The notes beneath the pieces were generated by a model. The model had not been told where the DNA came from and did not search any database. It saw only the letters and a list, made by a program, of their open reading frames with translations. A stretch of DNA of 64,000 nt. Source: Sphingopyxis fribergensis. GTDB lineage: Bacteria > Pseudomonadota > Alphaproteobacteria > Sphingomonadales > Sphingomonadaceae. How positions within the stretch are numbered: position 1 is the stretch's first letter; each line of letters opens with the position of its first letter. Position numbers and translations under genes: made by a program. The stretch is from positions 62,001 to 126,000 of the forward strand of contig NZ_CP009122.1 of assembly GCF_000803645.1 (NCBI RefSeq), in the 5' to 3' direction. Shown here in pieces: positions 31,301-40,835 of the stretch.

Positions 31301-34300
31301 CCAGCTCGCCAACAACAGCGCGGTCCAGACGACCACGGTGCTGCCGTCGGTCGATCTCGAAACCGTATCGAAGACCCGCGTCAGCGCTTCGCCCGCCGGG
31401 ATCAACGAGCCCGTCGAATATGCAATCGTCGTGCGCAACAATGGCATCTCGCCGATCGCACAGATTCGCGTCACCGATGATCTTTCTGCGGGTCTGGTCT
31501 TCGCACCACCCGCGCCGACCGCCACCGCGGCCGGCTCCGCGAGTGTCGGCGCGATCAATTGCAGCGGGACGACCTCTGTGCTCTGCATCCTCGACGGCAG
31601 TTTTCCGCCCGACGGCTCGCCGGTCACGATCCGCCTCTTCGCTCGCGCCGCCTATCCGTTCAGCGGACCGCTCGGCTCCGACTTGACCAATAGCGCGACG
31701 GTAGCGCCGGGCCAGGACAGCGGCGGCCAGGAACTGGCGCGCGACGCCGAACCGACCAACAACAGCAAGACCGCCGCGGTGCAGATTGCTGCATCCTCGA
31801 TCGCGGGCTCGGTTTATGCCGACGACAATCTCGACGATGCGCCGCAGGCGGGCGAGATGCTCGCCGGCGTCACGATGACGATCAGCGGCACCGATGCGTT
31901 TGGCAATGCGATCGCGGCGCGGACCACGACCACCGACGCGTCGGGCGCATTCCTGTTCGATCGCCTGCCGCCGGGTACCTACACGATCGTCGAAACTCAG
32001 CCCGCCGGCCTGCTCGACTACCGCGAGACCGCGGGCAGCGCGGGCGGTACGGTCAACAATGCCGCCTTCGGCAGCGGCGCCGCGACCAATTCTATCGCGA
32101 GCATCTCGCTCCCCGTTGATACCGACGCCACCGGCTATCTGTTCCAGGAGGTGCGCGCCGCGTCCCTCAGTGGCATCATATTCCGCGACGCCGATAACGA
32201 CGGCGTTATCGATCCCGGCGAGACTGGGGTTGGGCCGGCCGACTTCCCGGCGACCCCGCAAATTCGCCTCTCCGGCAATGATTACACCGGCGATCCCGTG
32301 AATCTCACGGCGACGGTGGACGCCAGCGGCAATTACAGCTTCGCCGATTTGCCGCCGTCGGACGCGGCCGGATATATCGTGACCCAGCTCGTGCAGCCGA
32401 ACGGCCTTTCCGATGGCCTCGACAGCAACGGGGCCGGCAATATCGTCGCCGGCTCGGCCGGACGGGCCGCGCCCGAGGATATCGCGGTCGGACCCGTCGG
32501 CTCGGGTGCTGCTCTCACTGGCAGGAATTTCGGCGAGATTCCGAGTTCGACCCTGTCGGGCATCGTTTATCTCGATCCGAACGAGAATGCGGCGCGCGAT
32601 GCGGGCGAGCAGACCGGTCTCGCCGGCGCGATCATTCGCCTCACCGGGACCAACGATGTCGGTCAGTCGGTCGACTGCTCGATCACGACCTCCGCGACGG
32701 GCGCCTACCGTTTCCCGTGGGACGGCGACCCGGATCCGGCCTGCCGCGTGTTGCGGCCCGGCACCTACACGGTAGCGCAGACGCCTCCCCCCGGGCTCAC
32801 CCCGAGCGGTGCATTCATCGGTTCGATGGGCGGCAGCGCGGGCGGCGTCAGCGGTACCAATGTGCCGTCGCCTGGCACGGCCAACACGACGGTCGCCGGC
32901 GTCGTCATCGCAGCTGGCGCCAGCGCCGAGCGCTATGATTTCGGCGCGACCGGCGAAGGGCTCAGCGGCTACGTCTACGTCGACCGCAACGGTAACGGCA
33001 CGCGCGACGAAGGTGAACCCGGCATTCCCGGCGTCATGATCACGCTTTCGGGCGAAACCGGCGGTAATCAGGACGTGTGCACGATCGCGACCTGCACCGC
33101 GACCACCGACGCGAGCGGCAATTTCATCTTCATCAATGTGCCGGGCTCCTCGGCCGCGGGCTACACGCTGACCGAACAGGCTCAGTCGACCGCGCCGCTA
33201 TCCAACTTTGCCGACGGCGTCGACGCGCCGGGTACGGTCGAGGGAAGTCCGCGCGGCACGGCCGGCAATGATGTGATCAGCGGCATCGTACTCGGCGCCG
33301 GTGAACTCGGCATCAACAACGCCTTCGGCGAGCGTGGTTCGTCGCTCGCGGGCAGTGTTTATATCGACGGCAACGACGACGGCGTGCGTCAGGGCGGCGA
33401 GACGGCTCTTCCCGGGGTCATGGTTACGCTGTCCGGGTCGAGCGCAAGCGGCGAAGACATTTGCGCGCTTCGGGCGGCACTCGATCCCGCGCTTGGCTGC
33501 ATCACGACGACGGGACCTGATGGCAGCTATCGTTTCGACGACCTCCCGGCCGGCACCTACACGCTGACCGAAGACCAGCCGAGCGCCTATGCCGACGGAC
33601 GCGAAGCGGCCGGCACCCCGGCGGGTACCATCGACAATGGCAGCTTCGGCGGCACCCCCGCGACGAACCGCGTGGCCTCGATCGCGCTCGGAAATGGTGT
33701 CGCGGGCACGGGCTATGATTTCGGCGAGCGCGCGATCACCATCTCGGGCCGGGTCTATCTCGATCCCGAGCGCGACGGCGCGGACAATGAAGAGACCGGC
33801 ATCCCGGGCGTGACGATCACCCTTCGCCAGGGCGGAACCGTCATCGCCACCACGACCACCGGTCCCGATGGCAGCTACCGTTTCGAGAACCTGCCCGCCG
33901 GAAGCTACACGGTCGAGGAGACCCAGCCCGCAGGCTATGGCTCGTCGACTCCGAACAGCCAGTCGGTCAATGTGAGTGCCGGTCAGAATCAGTCGATCGA
34001 TTTTGGAGACACCAACTCCAGTCTTGCCGGTTCGGTCTTCGTCGACAGCAACGATGATGGCGTTCGTCAGCCCGGCGAGCGCGGCATCGAAGGCGTCGCC
34101 GTGCGTCTCACCGGTACCGACGAGGCGGGCGCGGCGGTCGACCGCACGCTCACCACCGATGCGGACGGCAACTATCGCTTCGGCGATGTCCTCGCCGGCA
34201 CCTACACTCTGGCTGAAACCCAGCCGGTCGGCTTCGGGGACGGACGCGAGAGCGTCGGCACGTCGGGCGGTTCGGTCGCGAACGACAGCATCTCAGCCAT

Positions 34301-36809
34301 CGCACTCGCAGCCGGCATCGATGCCACCGATTATGTGTTCGGCGAGGTCGGGCAGGGCCAGGGCGGCACGGTCTATGTCGATGACAACCGCAACGGCGTC
34401 CAGGATCCGGGCGAGCCTGGCATTCCGGGCGTTATCGTCGAGTTGCAGCGTCCGGACGGATCGGTCGTCCAGACGGTTACCACCGGTCCCGACGGGCGCT
34501 ATGACTTCGCCGACATCGAGGCAGGCGACTATGTGATCGTCGAGACCCAGCCGGCGGGCTACGGCGATGCTGCGGAAAATCCTGCCAACCGCGTCCCGCT
34601 GACGGTCGGCGTCGGAAACCCCGTAACGCCTGTCAATTTCGGCGAGCGGGTCGGCTCGATCGCCGGCCTCGTCTACAACGACAGCAACGGCAATGGTCAG
34701 CGCGACCCGAACGAGCCGACGATCCCCGGTGTCACGTTGACCCTCAACGGGACCGACGCGCGCGGCAATCCGGTGACCCGGACGGCAGTCTCCGGGCCGG
34801 ATGGCGGCTATCTATTCACTGGTCTTCCCGGCGGCAGCTACTCGATCGTCGAGACACAGCCCGACGGCTATGGCGACGGAATTGACACGCCCGGCACCTC
34901 GGGCGGCTCGGCCGCCGGCGATACGATCTCGGCGATCAATCTCACCGCGGCGGATGAGGCCACCGGCTATCTGTTCGGCGAAGAGGGCGAGGGCGCGCGG
35001 GTCACGGGCCGCGTCTGGACGGACGACGATCATGATCGCTCGCTCGATAATGGCGAGGCTGTCCGGGCCGGCTGGGTAGTCGAGCTCCTGCTCGGTGACG
35101 CGCTGATTGCAACCACCACCACCGCGGCGGACGGCAGCTATGCCTTCAACGGCGTCGCGCCGGGCACCGGCTATGAAATCCGCTTCCGCAATCCCGAAAG
35201 CAACGCGCTCTATGGCAGCGCGCGCCCCAACGAAACTGGCGCTCCGGTTACCGAGGGCGTGGTGTCGGCGAGCAACCCCGCGGGTGCGCGGACCGAGGGC
35301 GGTACGCTGACGGGGCTGACGCTTGCTCCCGGCGCCGACGTCCCGCAGCAGTCACTGCCGCTCGATCCGTCAGGTGTGGTCTACGACGCGGTCCGCCGCA
35401 CGCCGGTTTCCGGCGCGACGGTGGCGCTGAGCGGGCCGGCCGGTTTCGATCCTGCCATTCACCTGCTTGGCGGCGCCGGCAACGTCACCCAGGTCACCGG
35501 CGACAGCGGTATGTATCAGTATCTGCTGCTGCCCGGCGCGCCTGCGGGCGTCTATACCCTCGCAGTGACGCCGCCCAATGGCAGCTACAATCCGATCCAG
35601 CCGTCGAGCATCATTCCGCCCTGCGCGGGGCCGCTCAATGTCGGCGGCACTCCGGATCCGCTGCTCGTGTCTATCTATAATGGCGCGCCGCCCTCCGGCG
35701 CCGTCAAGACCTGCACGACCGGAGGCGAGAGTACCGCCTATTTCCTGAGCTTCACGCTCACCCCCGGCGTGTCCGCCGATGTCGTCAACAACCATATTCC
35801 GATCGACCCGATCCTCGAAGGCGCGATCGAAGTCACGAAACGGACGCCGATGACCAATGTCAGCCGCGGTGGCCTCGTTCCCTATGTCGTCACTGCCCGC
35901 AACACGCTGGCCGGCGCGATCAACGGGATCACGATCACCGATCGGGTGCCCGCCGGTTTCCGCTATCGCACCGGCAGCGCAACGATCAACGGGACGGCGG
36001 TCGAGCCGCAGCAAAGCGGCCGCCTGCTCAGCTGGCCCAACCAGAGCTTCGCGGCCGGCGAAGAGAAGGCGGTCCAGCTGATTCTCGTGGTCGGTGCCGG
36101 CGTCGGCGAGGGCGAGCATGTCAACGAGGCCTATGCGGTGAACGCGCTCGTCGGTGCGGTCGTGTCGAACGTCGCCGACGCAACCGTGCGGATCATCCCC
36201 GATCCCGACTTCGATTGTTCCGATGTGATCGGCAAGGTCTTCGACGATCGCAACATGAACGGCGTGCAGGACGAGGGCGAGCCCGGCCTCCCCGGCGTCC
36301 GCCTGGCCTCCGCGCGCGGCCTGCTCATCACCACCGACGCCGAGGGCCGCTATCATGTGACCTGTCCGATGATCCCGAACGAGGAGCGCGGGTCCAATTT
36401 CATCCTGAAGGTCGACGTGCGGACGCTGCCGACCGGTTTCCGGATGATCTCGGTCAATCCCGACACGGTGCGCCTCACCCGCGGCCGCATGGCGACGCTG
36501 AACTTCGGTGCTGCGGTGGGCCGGGTCGTGCGGCTCGACGTCAACGGCGATGCCTTCGAGGGCGACGCCATCGCCCCGGCCTTCAATGCCCGTATCGACG
36601 GCCTGCTCGAGGTTATCGCCATGAGCCCCTCGGTTCTGCGCATCGCTTATGTGGCGCGCGGAGAAGATGAGCGGATCATCCGGCGCAGGCTGGCCTCCCT
36701 GCGGGACGTCATCGCAGCGAAGTGGAAGCAGGTCGACGGACGATATCGACTGATCATCGAGGAGGAGACCGCGGTTCCGGCCGCCGCGCGTCAGGGAGAC
36801 GCCAAATGA
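28347..36809 (+). CDS. Giant DUF11 / SdrD-B repeat surface protein (2820 aa)
   Basis: An exported repeat protein. Signal peptide: WRVARFVWLAIAMLVAAPAWA. Residues ~35-1150 are tandem DUF11 (conserved-repeat) domains of the type ADLSLVKND...NNGPQSVTGATISD. From ~1152 there are ten SdrD B-like (Cna B-fold) domains starting SIAGSVYADDN, SLSGIIFRDADNDG, TLSGIVYLDPNEN, GLSGYVYVDRNGNG and so on (DNA starts near 31803, 32167, 32553, 32960, 33342, 33742, 34021, 34363, 34657, 34998), plus an eleventh near 36226. Their DxNxDG turns resemble calcium sites. A DUF11-type domain precedes the last one. The protein ends in a non-repeat ~190-aa segment (LEVIAMSPSVLRIAYVARGED). There is no LPXTG motif or barrel of its own. 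Start GTG 28347; ATG 28380 is an alternative. The stop overlaps the next gene (ATGA), so the barrel protein is its likely partner. Confidence 0.9.
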   Translation: MFQNLSGGSFRMWRVARFVWLAIAMLVAAPAWAADLQVSAYTWAPDPVPNGAATEFTVRLTNNGPGSVSDTVVSIAVSNRFRVDPGNFPSYCSLSGATGSQTLTCNLDAFAVGDRSFTYSATAIAVGSANTVATVSSATAGDTNAANDVLIVTPAVQNGADLSLVKNDGLSGGSIVAGGIISYQLTASNAGPDATAAVRVVDNLPPASDFQFLSAGGSNWNCSRSGTTVTCLYSGTAATGALPPITIAGRVIRQSSGTITNTAFAELTVPTVLDPNGNNNAAPAVVTTILEGTDLRAAKAFSAATIVEGTSANVTLTIFNDGPQSVTGATISDTFASNFAIGALPAGCSATGQTVTCNAGTLASGANRAFVIPVTANTATAGVQNNVATVTGPPGLAEPDTANNSATAAFQIVAPTADLSITKGKTPNPVQAGQNMTSTITVRNNGPGVLTYGPGNPLRVTDSVSVDEAYVSANAAWNCGQAGTTITCDTANAGTLAVGATITLSLVTQAGPTANVNLTNTACTGGTGGSQATPADGNAANDCAGASARATTVTTDLAVVKEVSLSPAGPWSQTPALSIPAATQSFYIRLTASNPGSQTAGTVVVSDVLPNRLNTGGFVTGVAQESATSGSVAYTASNGEIRWTLSNLAPAASETAIVRVTRPFTEGAQTNTARISSPDTIDTNSANNQSNALYNVEPLADVVAVAKTIAPNPVQVGTIATYRLDIRNFGANPAANVVVSDTIDPTRFELVGDPTTTKPGAICSRNDASGEISCNLGTYGRGELFQVSQQVRPRFPFGGATSGFPISHTNTASVTTTTTESDTTNNSTSLVHDVTAPGFDLAISKQEPGPEFDPRRFGDELVYDVRISNFGPSRATNVVITDIPQPPAGYTMTLAGFQTNQVPANGGLTLYTPPAPDCVQSGANVVCRLHGTQPALNYLDPLRQTIFRLRFTPAGPAPSTSLTFTNGVNVIALEQDNTSVNQADTQLANNSAVQTTTVLPSVDLETVSKTRVSASPAGINEPVEYAIVVRNNGISPIAQIRVTDDLSAGLVFAPPAPTATAAGSASVGAINCSGTTSVLCILDGSFPPDGSPVTIRLFARAAYPFSGPLGSDLTNSATVAPGQDSGGQELARDAEPTNNSKTAAVQIAASSIAGSVYADDNLDDAPQAGEMLAGVTMTISGTDAFGNAIAARTTTTDASGAFLFDRLPPGTYTIVETQPAGLLDYRETAGSAGGTVNNAAFGSGAATNSIASISLPVDTDATGYLFQEVRAASLSGIIFRDADNDGVIDPGETGVGPADFPATPQIRLSGNDYTGDPVNLTATVDASGNYSFADLPPSDAAGYIVTQLVQPNGLSDGLDSNGAGNIVAGSAGRAAPEDIAVGPVGSGAALTGRNFGEIPSSTLSGIVYLDPNENAARDAGEQTGLAGAIIRLTGTNDVGQSVDCSITTSATGAYRFPWDGDPDPACRVLRPGTYTVAQTPPPGLTPSGAFIGSMGGSAGGVSGTNVPSPGTANTTVAGVVIAAGASAERYDFGATGEGLSGYVYVDRNGNGTRDEGEPGIPGVMITLSGETGGNQDVCTIATCTATTDASGNFIFINVPGSSAAGYTLTEQAQSTAPLSNFADGVDAPGTVEGSPRGTAGNDVISGIVLGAGELGINNAFGERGSSLAGSVYIDGNDDGVRQGGETALPGVMVTLSGSSASGEDICALRAALDPALGCITTTGPDGSYRFDDLPAGTYTLTEDQPSAYADGREAAGTPAGTIDNGSFGGTPATNRVASIALGNGVAGTGYDFGERAITISGRVYLDPERDGADNEETGIPGVTITLRQGGTVIATTTTGPDGSYRFENLPAGSYTVEETQPAGYGSSTPNSQSVNVSAGQNQSIDFGDTNSSLAGSVFVDSNDDGVRQPGERGIEGVAVRLTGTDEAGAAVDRTLTTDADGNYRFGDVLAGTYTLAETQPVGFGDGRESVGTSGGSVANDSISAIALAAGIDATDYVFGEVGQGQGGTVYVDDNRNGVQDPGEPGIPGVIVELQRPDGSVVQTVTTGPDGRYDFADIEAGDYVIVETQPAGYGDAAENPANRVPLTVGVGNPVTPVNFGERVGSIAGLVYNDSNGNGQRDPNEPTIPGVTLTLNGTDARGNPVTRTAVSGPDGGYLFTGLPGGSYSIVETQPDGYGDGIDTPGTSGGSAAGDTISAINLTAADEATGYLFGEEGEGARVTGRVWTDDDHDRSLDNGEAVRAGWVVELLLGDALIATTTTAADGSYAFNGVAPGTGYEIRFRNPESNALYGSARPNETGAPVTEGVVSASNPAGARTEGGTLTGLTLAPGADVPQQSLPLDPSGVVYDAVRRTPVSGATVALSGPAGFDPAIHLLGGAGNVTQVTGDSGMYQYLLLPGAPAGVYTLAVTPPNGSYNPIQPSSIIPPCAGPLNVGGTPDPLLVSIYNGAPPSGAVKTCTTGGESTAYFLSFTLTPGVSADVVNNHIPIDPILEGAIEVTKRTPMTNVSRGGLVPYVVTARNTLAGAINGITITDRVPAGFRYRTGSATINGTAVEPQQSGRLLSWPNQSFAAGEEKAVQLILVVGAGVGEGEHVNEAYAVNALVGAVVSNVADATVRIIPDPDFDCSDVIGKVFDDRNMNGVQDEGEPGLPGVRLASARGLLITTDAEGRYHVTCPMIPNEERGSNFILKVDVRTLPTGFRMISVNPDTVRLTRGRMATLNFGAAVGRVVRLDVNGDAFEGDAIAPAFNARIDGLLEVIAMSPSVLRIAYVARGEDERIIRRRLASLRDVIAAKWKQVDGRYRLIIEEETAVPAAARQGDAK

Positions 36810-39800
36810 GCCCGCACATGATCCGCCCCTTGGCGACCCTTGCCCTTGGAGCATCCTCGCTCGCGCTGAGCGGCGGCCTTCTTGCGCAGACCGTCGAGCC
36901 TGCCAGCTATTGCGGCGATGAGACGCGCCCGTGCGGGCCGCGCACCGACGACAGCTCGGTCGAACGACGCGCCGTTGCGCCCAATCTCGAAGTCGGACCG
37001 GGCGAGGAAGCATTTCGCGTTACCGTCGACGGCGCGGGTGAGGGCGGCACTGCCGCCGATGCACAGCGCGCCGCCGACGTCGCCCTCGCCGAGGCGAACA
37101 TCAACATCCAGGTGACCCGGCTCGACGGGCAGCCGATGCTGAGCCTTGTCCCGGCCGATCCCGCCGTCGCGCCCGGTCAGCCGGTGCGCTTCGAGGCGAT
37201 GACCAATTATGCGGCGTTCATCGCGCGCGCCGAACTGCGCCTGTTCGGTCCGGGGGATTCGATCGAAGGCACACCCTTGACGGTCATCCCGGTTCGCTTC
37301 GGCGAGCCGATATTGTGGAGCCCGGGAGCGGCCGAAGACCGGCCGTATCGTGCGGTGCTGCGCGTCTATGACGCCGAGGGGCGTTTCGACGAGACGGCCC
37401 CCACCGATGTGACGGTCACCGGTGCCCCGCGCGATCCGTTCCGCGATACGCGCACTGGCCCGACCTTCGAGAATATGCGCACGACGGCGAATATCCCGGT
37501 TGCCGGCACCGAAGTGACGGTGAACGGCCTGGTCGACGAGGCTACGACGAAGGTCATGGCATTCGGCACGCGCATTCCAGTCGATGCCGGCCGGCGCTTC
37601 GTCGCCCAGCAGATTGTCCCGACCGGCGTCGGGGAGGCGGTGGTGCGTCTCGAGCCCGCCAACGGGGACGCGCGCGAATTCCGCCGTGCGCTGAACGCAC
37701 CCGTCGATGATCATTTTCTCGTTGCCATAGCGGATGTCACGGCGGGTCACCGGAGCTTCGATCCGGGTCGCCTCGAACTCCAGGGCGCGGACGAGGCGGA
37801 CGCCCGCCGCGACTTCGTCGACGGGCGGCTTGCCTTCTATTATCGCGGCCGCCTGTCCGAGCGCTGGCGTCTGACCGCTTCGGCGGACACCGGCGAACAG
37901 CCGCTGTCCGACCTGTTCGACGGGTTTCTCCGCCGCGACCCGCGCGCGCTGCTGCGGCGGCTCGATCCCGAGCGCCATTATCCGACCTATGGCGACGATT
38001 CGACGACGGTCGAGGACGCCCCGACCTACGGCCGCTTCTATATCCGTGCCGAGAGCGAAAACGCCGAGGCGATGTGGGGCAATTTCCAGACGCAGCTCAG
38101 CGGGACCGAACTCATCCGCTATCAGCGCGGCCTCTATGGCGCGCAGCTCAAGTGGCGCAACGCCGCGACCACGAGCTTCGGCGAGCGGCGCACCGAGATC
38201 AACGGCTTTGCCGCTGATCCGGGGACGGTCGGAAGCCGTGAGGATTTCACGTCGACGGGCGGGTCGGTTTACTATCTGCGCAACCGCGATCTCGCGGGAG
38301 GCTCCGAGCGGCTGTTTGCCGAGGTTCGCGACCGCGATTCCGGTCTGGTCCTCGAACGGCGCGAACTCATCGCGGCGCGCGACTATGAACTGAACTATAT
38401 TCAGGGTCGCATCCTGCTGCGCGAACCGTTGCCGATTACGGCCGACGGCAGCCTGTTCGTGCGCGACTCGTCGCTGGCCGGGAATCCCGTGTGGCTGGTC
38501 GTTACTTACGAATATGTGCCCGGGCTCACGCGCCCTGACGCGCTGACCGTTGGCGGGCGCGCGCAGCATTGGCTGACCGACCAGGTGCGCGTCGGCTTGA
38601 CCGGCTACCGGCAAGGCGAGGATCAGGCTTCGCAGAATCTCTACGGCGCCGACATCCTGGTCCGCTACAAACCGGGGACCTATGTGCGCGGCGAGTTCGC
38701 CCAATCGAAGGGCGCGGGCAATGGTGCTCTCTATTCCTCGACCGGCGGATATGATTTTACCGAGCTCAACACCATCGCGCGCCGGGCCAACGCCTTCAAC
38801 GTCGAAGGCGCCATGGACATCGCCGAAGTGCTCGGTGCGGGTTCGGGCCGGATCGGCATGTATTGGCGCCAGCGCGGGCGCGGCTTCTCGGGACCGGGTG
38901 AACTCACCTTCAACGAAATGCTCGACCAATATGGTGGGACCGCCGACGTCGAAATCGTGAAGGGCACCCGTTTCCAGGCGAAAGCCGACTTGACCGAAGG
39001 CTCGATCACCGAGCGACATGCGCTCGAGGCGGGTATCCGGCACGAACGGTCTGATGGCTGGTTCGGCACCTTGGGCGTGCGTTCGGAGAAGCAGCAGGGC
39101 CAGGCGACGTCTTACACGCCATTTCCGTCGTCGCCCGAGCTGACGGGCTCGCGCACCGATGTGGCGGTAAGTATCGGTTATCGACATGCGCCCGCCCCGG
39201 CCACGCCGTCTCAGGACGAACAAGGCGAGCAGAAGCGTGATCGTCCCTGGTCGGCGTCGCTTTTCGGCCAGACCACGGTCGATCGAAGCGGCGGGCGGCA
39301 GGAAAACGACCGGTTCGGCGTTGCCGGAAAGGTCGAGCTCAGCGACCGGCTGAGCGTCGATGCCGAGGCATCCGAGGGCGATCTTGGCATGAGCGCGGAT
39401 GCTCGTGCGACGTTCACGATGGGCGATCGCGGCTCGCTCTATCTCGGCTATGCGCTCGCTGCCGAAAATCCGGACGCGTTCAACACGGGCCGGCTCGGCC
39501 GCCTGACATTGGGGGGGCGCCGCCGCGTCGGCAGCAGCACGTCGGTCTTTGCCGAGGGGCGCTATGAGCATGGCGCGGGTCCCACCGGGCTAACCCAGGC
39601 CTATGGCGTCGATTTCACGCCTCTGCCGGGTTGGACATTCGGCGTGCGCTACGAGCGCGGCTCGCTGCGCGACGCTCTGGGCTCGACGATCCATCGCGAG
39701 GTGATGGGTGCGACCAGCGATTATGGCGATAACAAGCTGCGTTGGAGCAGCGCTCTTGAGTTCCGCCGCGACGGAACCGCGCTCCTCGGTGACCGCGAAA

Positions 39801-40438
39801 CCTGGGCGACCCGCAATCAGGTGACGTATCAGGCGACCGACGCCCTGCGACTGTTCGGGCGGGCGAACATCTCTCTCTCGAGCGGCGGCAATCCTACGAC
39901 ATCGCTTGATGCCGATTATTATGAACTGGTCCTTGCGGGGGCTTACCGGCCGACCAGCAACGACCGCCTCAACGTGCTGGCGAAATACACCTATCTTTAC
40001 GACCTGCCCTCGCCGGCTCAGGTGGACTCGCTGGGGCTCAATCTCGACTTTGCGCAACGAAGTCACATCGTCGCGGTCGATGCGACCTATCAGCTGACGC
40101 CGCGTCTCGCGGTCGGCGGCAAGGTCGCGCATCGCGTCGGATCGCTGCGGGCATCGCGCGATGCAACTGCACCCTGGTTTTCGAGCGCAGCGACCTTCTG
40201 GGCGCTGCGGGCGGACTACCGTATCCTCGCGCGCTGGGAAATGCTGCTTGAGGTCCGAGAACTATCCGTCTCGGAAGCGCAGGACAGCCGGCTTGGCGGT
40301 CTCGCCGGAATCTATCGTCACCTCGGAAACAACCTCAAGATTGGCGTCGGATATAATTTCACCGATTACTCGGACGACCTTTCCGATCTCAGCTATGACG
40401 AAAGAGGATTTTTCGTGAACGTGATTGGTAAGTTCTAG
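36806..40438 (+). CDS. Outer-membrane beta-barrel protein paired with the DUF11 giant
   Basis: A 1210-aa exported protein. The signal peptide ends near SGGLLAQ (~28). Residues ~80-320 look like periplasmic beta-sandwich modules (QPVRFEAMTNYAAFIARAEL, NIPVAGTEVTVNGLVDE). The rest is alternating amphipathic strands rich in Tyr/Arg/Gly (RFYIRAESENAEAMWGNF, LRGYA-like LYLGYALAAENPDAF), ending FFVNVIGKF with a C-terminal Phe, the BAM recognition signature. It has no TonB box or POTRA domain that I can see, so it is not an obvious TonB receptor or two-partner-secretion TpsB. The start ATG at 36806 overlaps the upstream stop, giving tight translational coupling. It may export, anchor or display the DUF11 protein. 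No family name recognised. Confidence 0.8.
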   Translation: MSPHMIRPLATLALGASSLALSGGLLAQTVEPASYCGDETRPCGPRTDDSSVERRAVAPNLEVGPGEEAFRVTVDGAGEGGTAADAQRAADVALAEANINIQVTRLDGQPMLSLVPADPAVAPGQPVRFEAMTNYAAFIARAELRLFGPGDSIEGTPLTVIPVRFGEPILWSPGAAEDRPYRAVLRVYDAEGRFDETAPTDVTVTGAPRDPFRDTRTGPTFENMRTTANIPVAGTEVTVNGLVDEATTKVMAFGTRIPVDAGRRFVAQQIVPTGVGEAVVRLEPANGDAREFRRALNAPVDDHFLVAIADVTAGHRSFDPGRLELQGADEADARRDFVDGRLAFYYRGRLSERWRLTASADTGEQPLSDLFDGFLRRDPRALLRRLDPERHYPTYGDDSTTVEDAPTYGRFYIRAESENAEAMWGNFQTQLSGTELIRYQRGLYGAQLKWRNAATTSFGERRTEINGFAADPGTVGSREDFTSTGGSVYYLRNRDLAGGSERLFAEVRDRDSGLVLERRELIAARDYELNYIQGRILLREPLPITADGSLFVRDSSLAGNPVWLVVTYEYVPGLTRPDALTVGGRAQHWLTDQVRVGLTGYRQGEDQASQNLYGADILVRYKPGTYVRGEFAQSKGAGNGALYSSTGGYDFTELNTIARRANAFNVEGAMDIAEVLGAGSGRIGMYWRQRGRGFSGPGELTFNEMLDQYGGTADVEIVKGTRFQAKADLTEGSITERHALEAGIRHERSDGWFGTLGVRSEKQQGQATSYTPFPSSPELTGSRTDVAVSIGYRHAPAPATPSQDEQGEQKRDRPWSASLFGQTTVDRSGGRQENDRFGVAGKVELSDRLSVDAEASEGDLGMSADARATFTMGDRGSLYLGYALAAENPDAFNTGRLGRLTLGGRRRVGSSTSVFAEGRYEHGAGPTGLTQAYGVDFTPLPGWTFGVRYERGSLRDALGSTIHREVMGATSDYGDNKLRWSSALEFRRDGTALLGDRETWATRNQVTYQATDALRLFGRANISLSSGGNPTTSLDADYYELVLAGAYRPTSNDRLNVLAKYTYLYDLPSPAQVDSLGLNLDFAQRSHIVAVDATYQLTPRLAVGGKVAHRVGSLRASRDATAPWFSSAATFWALRADYRILARWEMLLEVRELSVSEAQDSRLGGLAGIYRHLGNNLKIGVGYNFTDYSDDLSDLSYDERGFFVNVIGKF

Positions 40439-40589
40439 GTCTCGCGCACCTCGACCGAGTTCACGATGCTCACGTCGAAATTCGAGGGATGCCGGCAGCG
40501 CACGCTGAACAAGGCAGAAATGCTGGCGGGCTCTCGACCCTTTGATCAGGGGAGGGCCTTACGCCGGTATTGGCCACCGCGTCGGCGTA

Positions 40590-40649
40590 GGTGGTTCACA
40601 TTGAATATGTGAGCCGTCTAAAGCTCCAGAGGACGGGGCGGCAACCACC
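40590..40649 (+). ncRNA. Candidate structured RNA (three-way junction)
   Basis: Outer stem GGTGGTT (40590-40596) with AACCACC (40643-40649). Inside it, hairpin CACAT-TGAAT-ATGTG (40597-40611) stacks directly on the outer stem. A second hairpin CCGTC (40614-40618) with GACGG (40632-40636) encloses a 13-nt loop. The nesting of three perfect stems in 60 nt is unusual, but no known riboswitch class was recognised and the nearest downstream plus-strand gene is ~650 bp away. Confidence 0.25.
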
Positions 40650-40835
40650 GCTCATTTCCTTACAAGAACACTGTATTGTCGTCTTCCGGAGAAGCCGCGC
40701 GAGTTACGCGGTGGATTGCGGCAAGTCTCATCGGAATCGGTTCGATTGATTCTGAAGGAAAAAAATATTGGGGCCTAATTGGGGGCATCCCCAACCAAAC
40801 GTTCGAAATAGGTAGTTGTAATTAAATAGAAAATC

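Noticed and set aside
30414..32261. 615-codon minus-strand frame
   Set aside because: Antisense to the DUF11/SdrD-B gene; no recognisable domain.
36791..39571. 926-codon minus-strand frame
   Set aside because: Shadow of the outer-membrane barrel gene; composition is typical of antisense to GC-rich coding DNA.
40590..40649. Assignment of the structured RNA to a known riboswitch class
   Set aside because: No conserved core of a class I know (SAM-II, SAH, glycine, cobalamin, c-di-GMP) could be matched, so it is reported only as a candidate.
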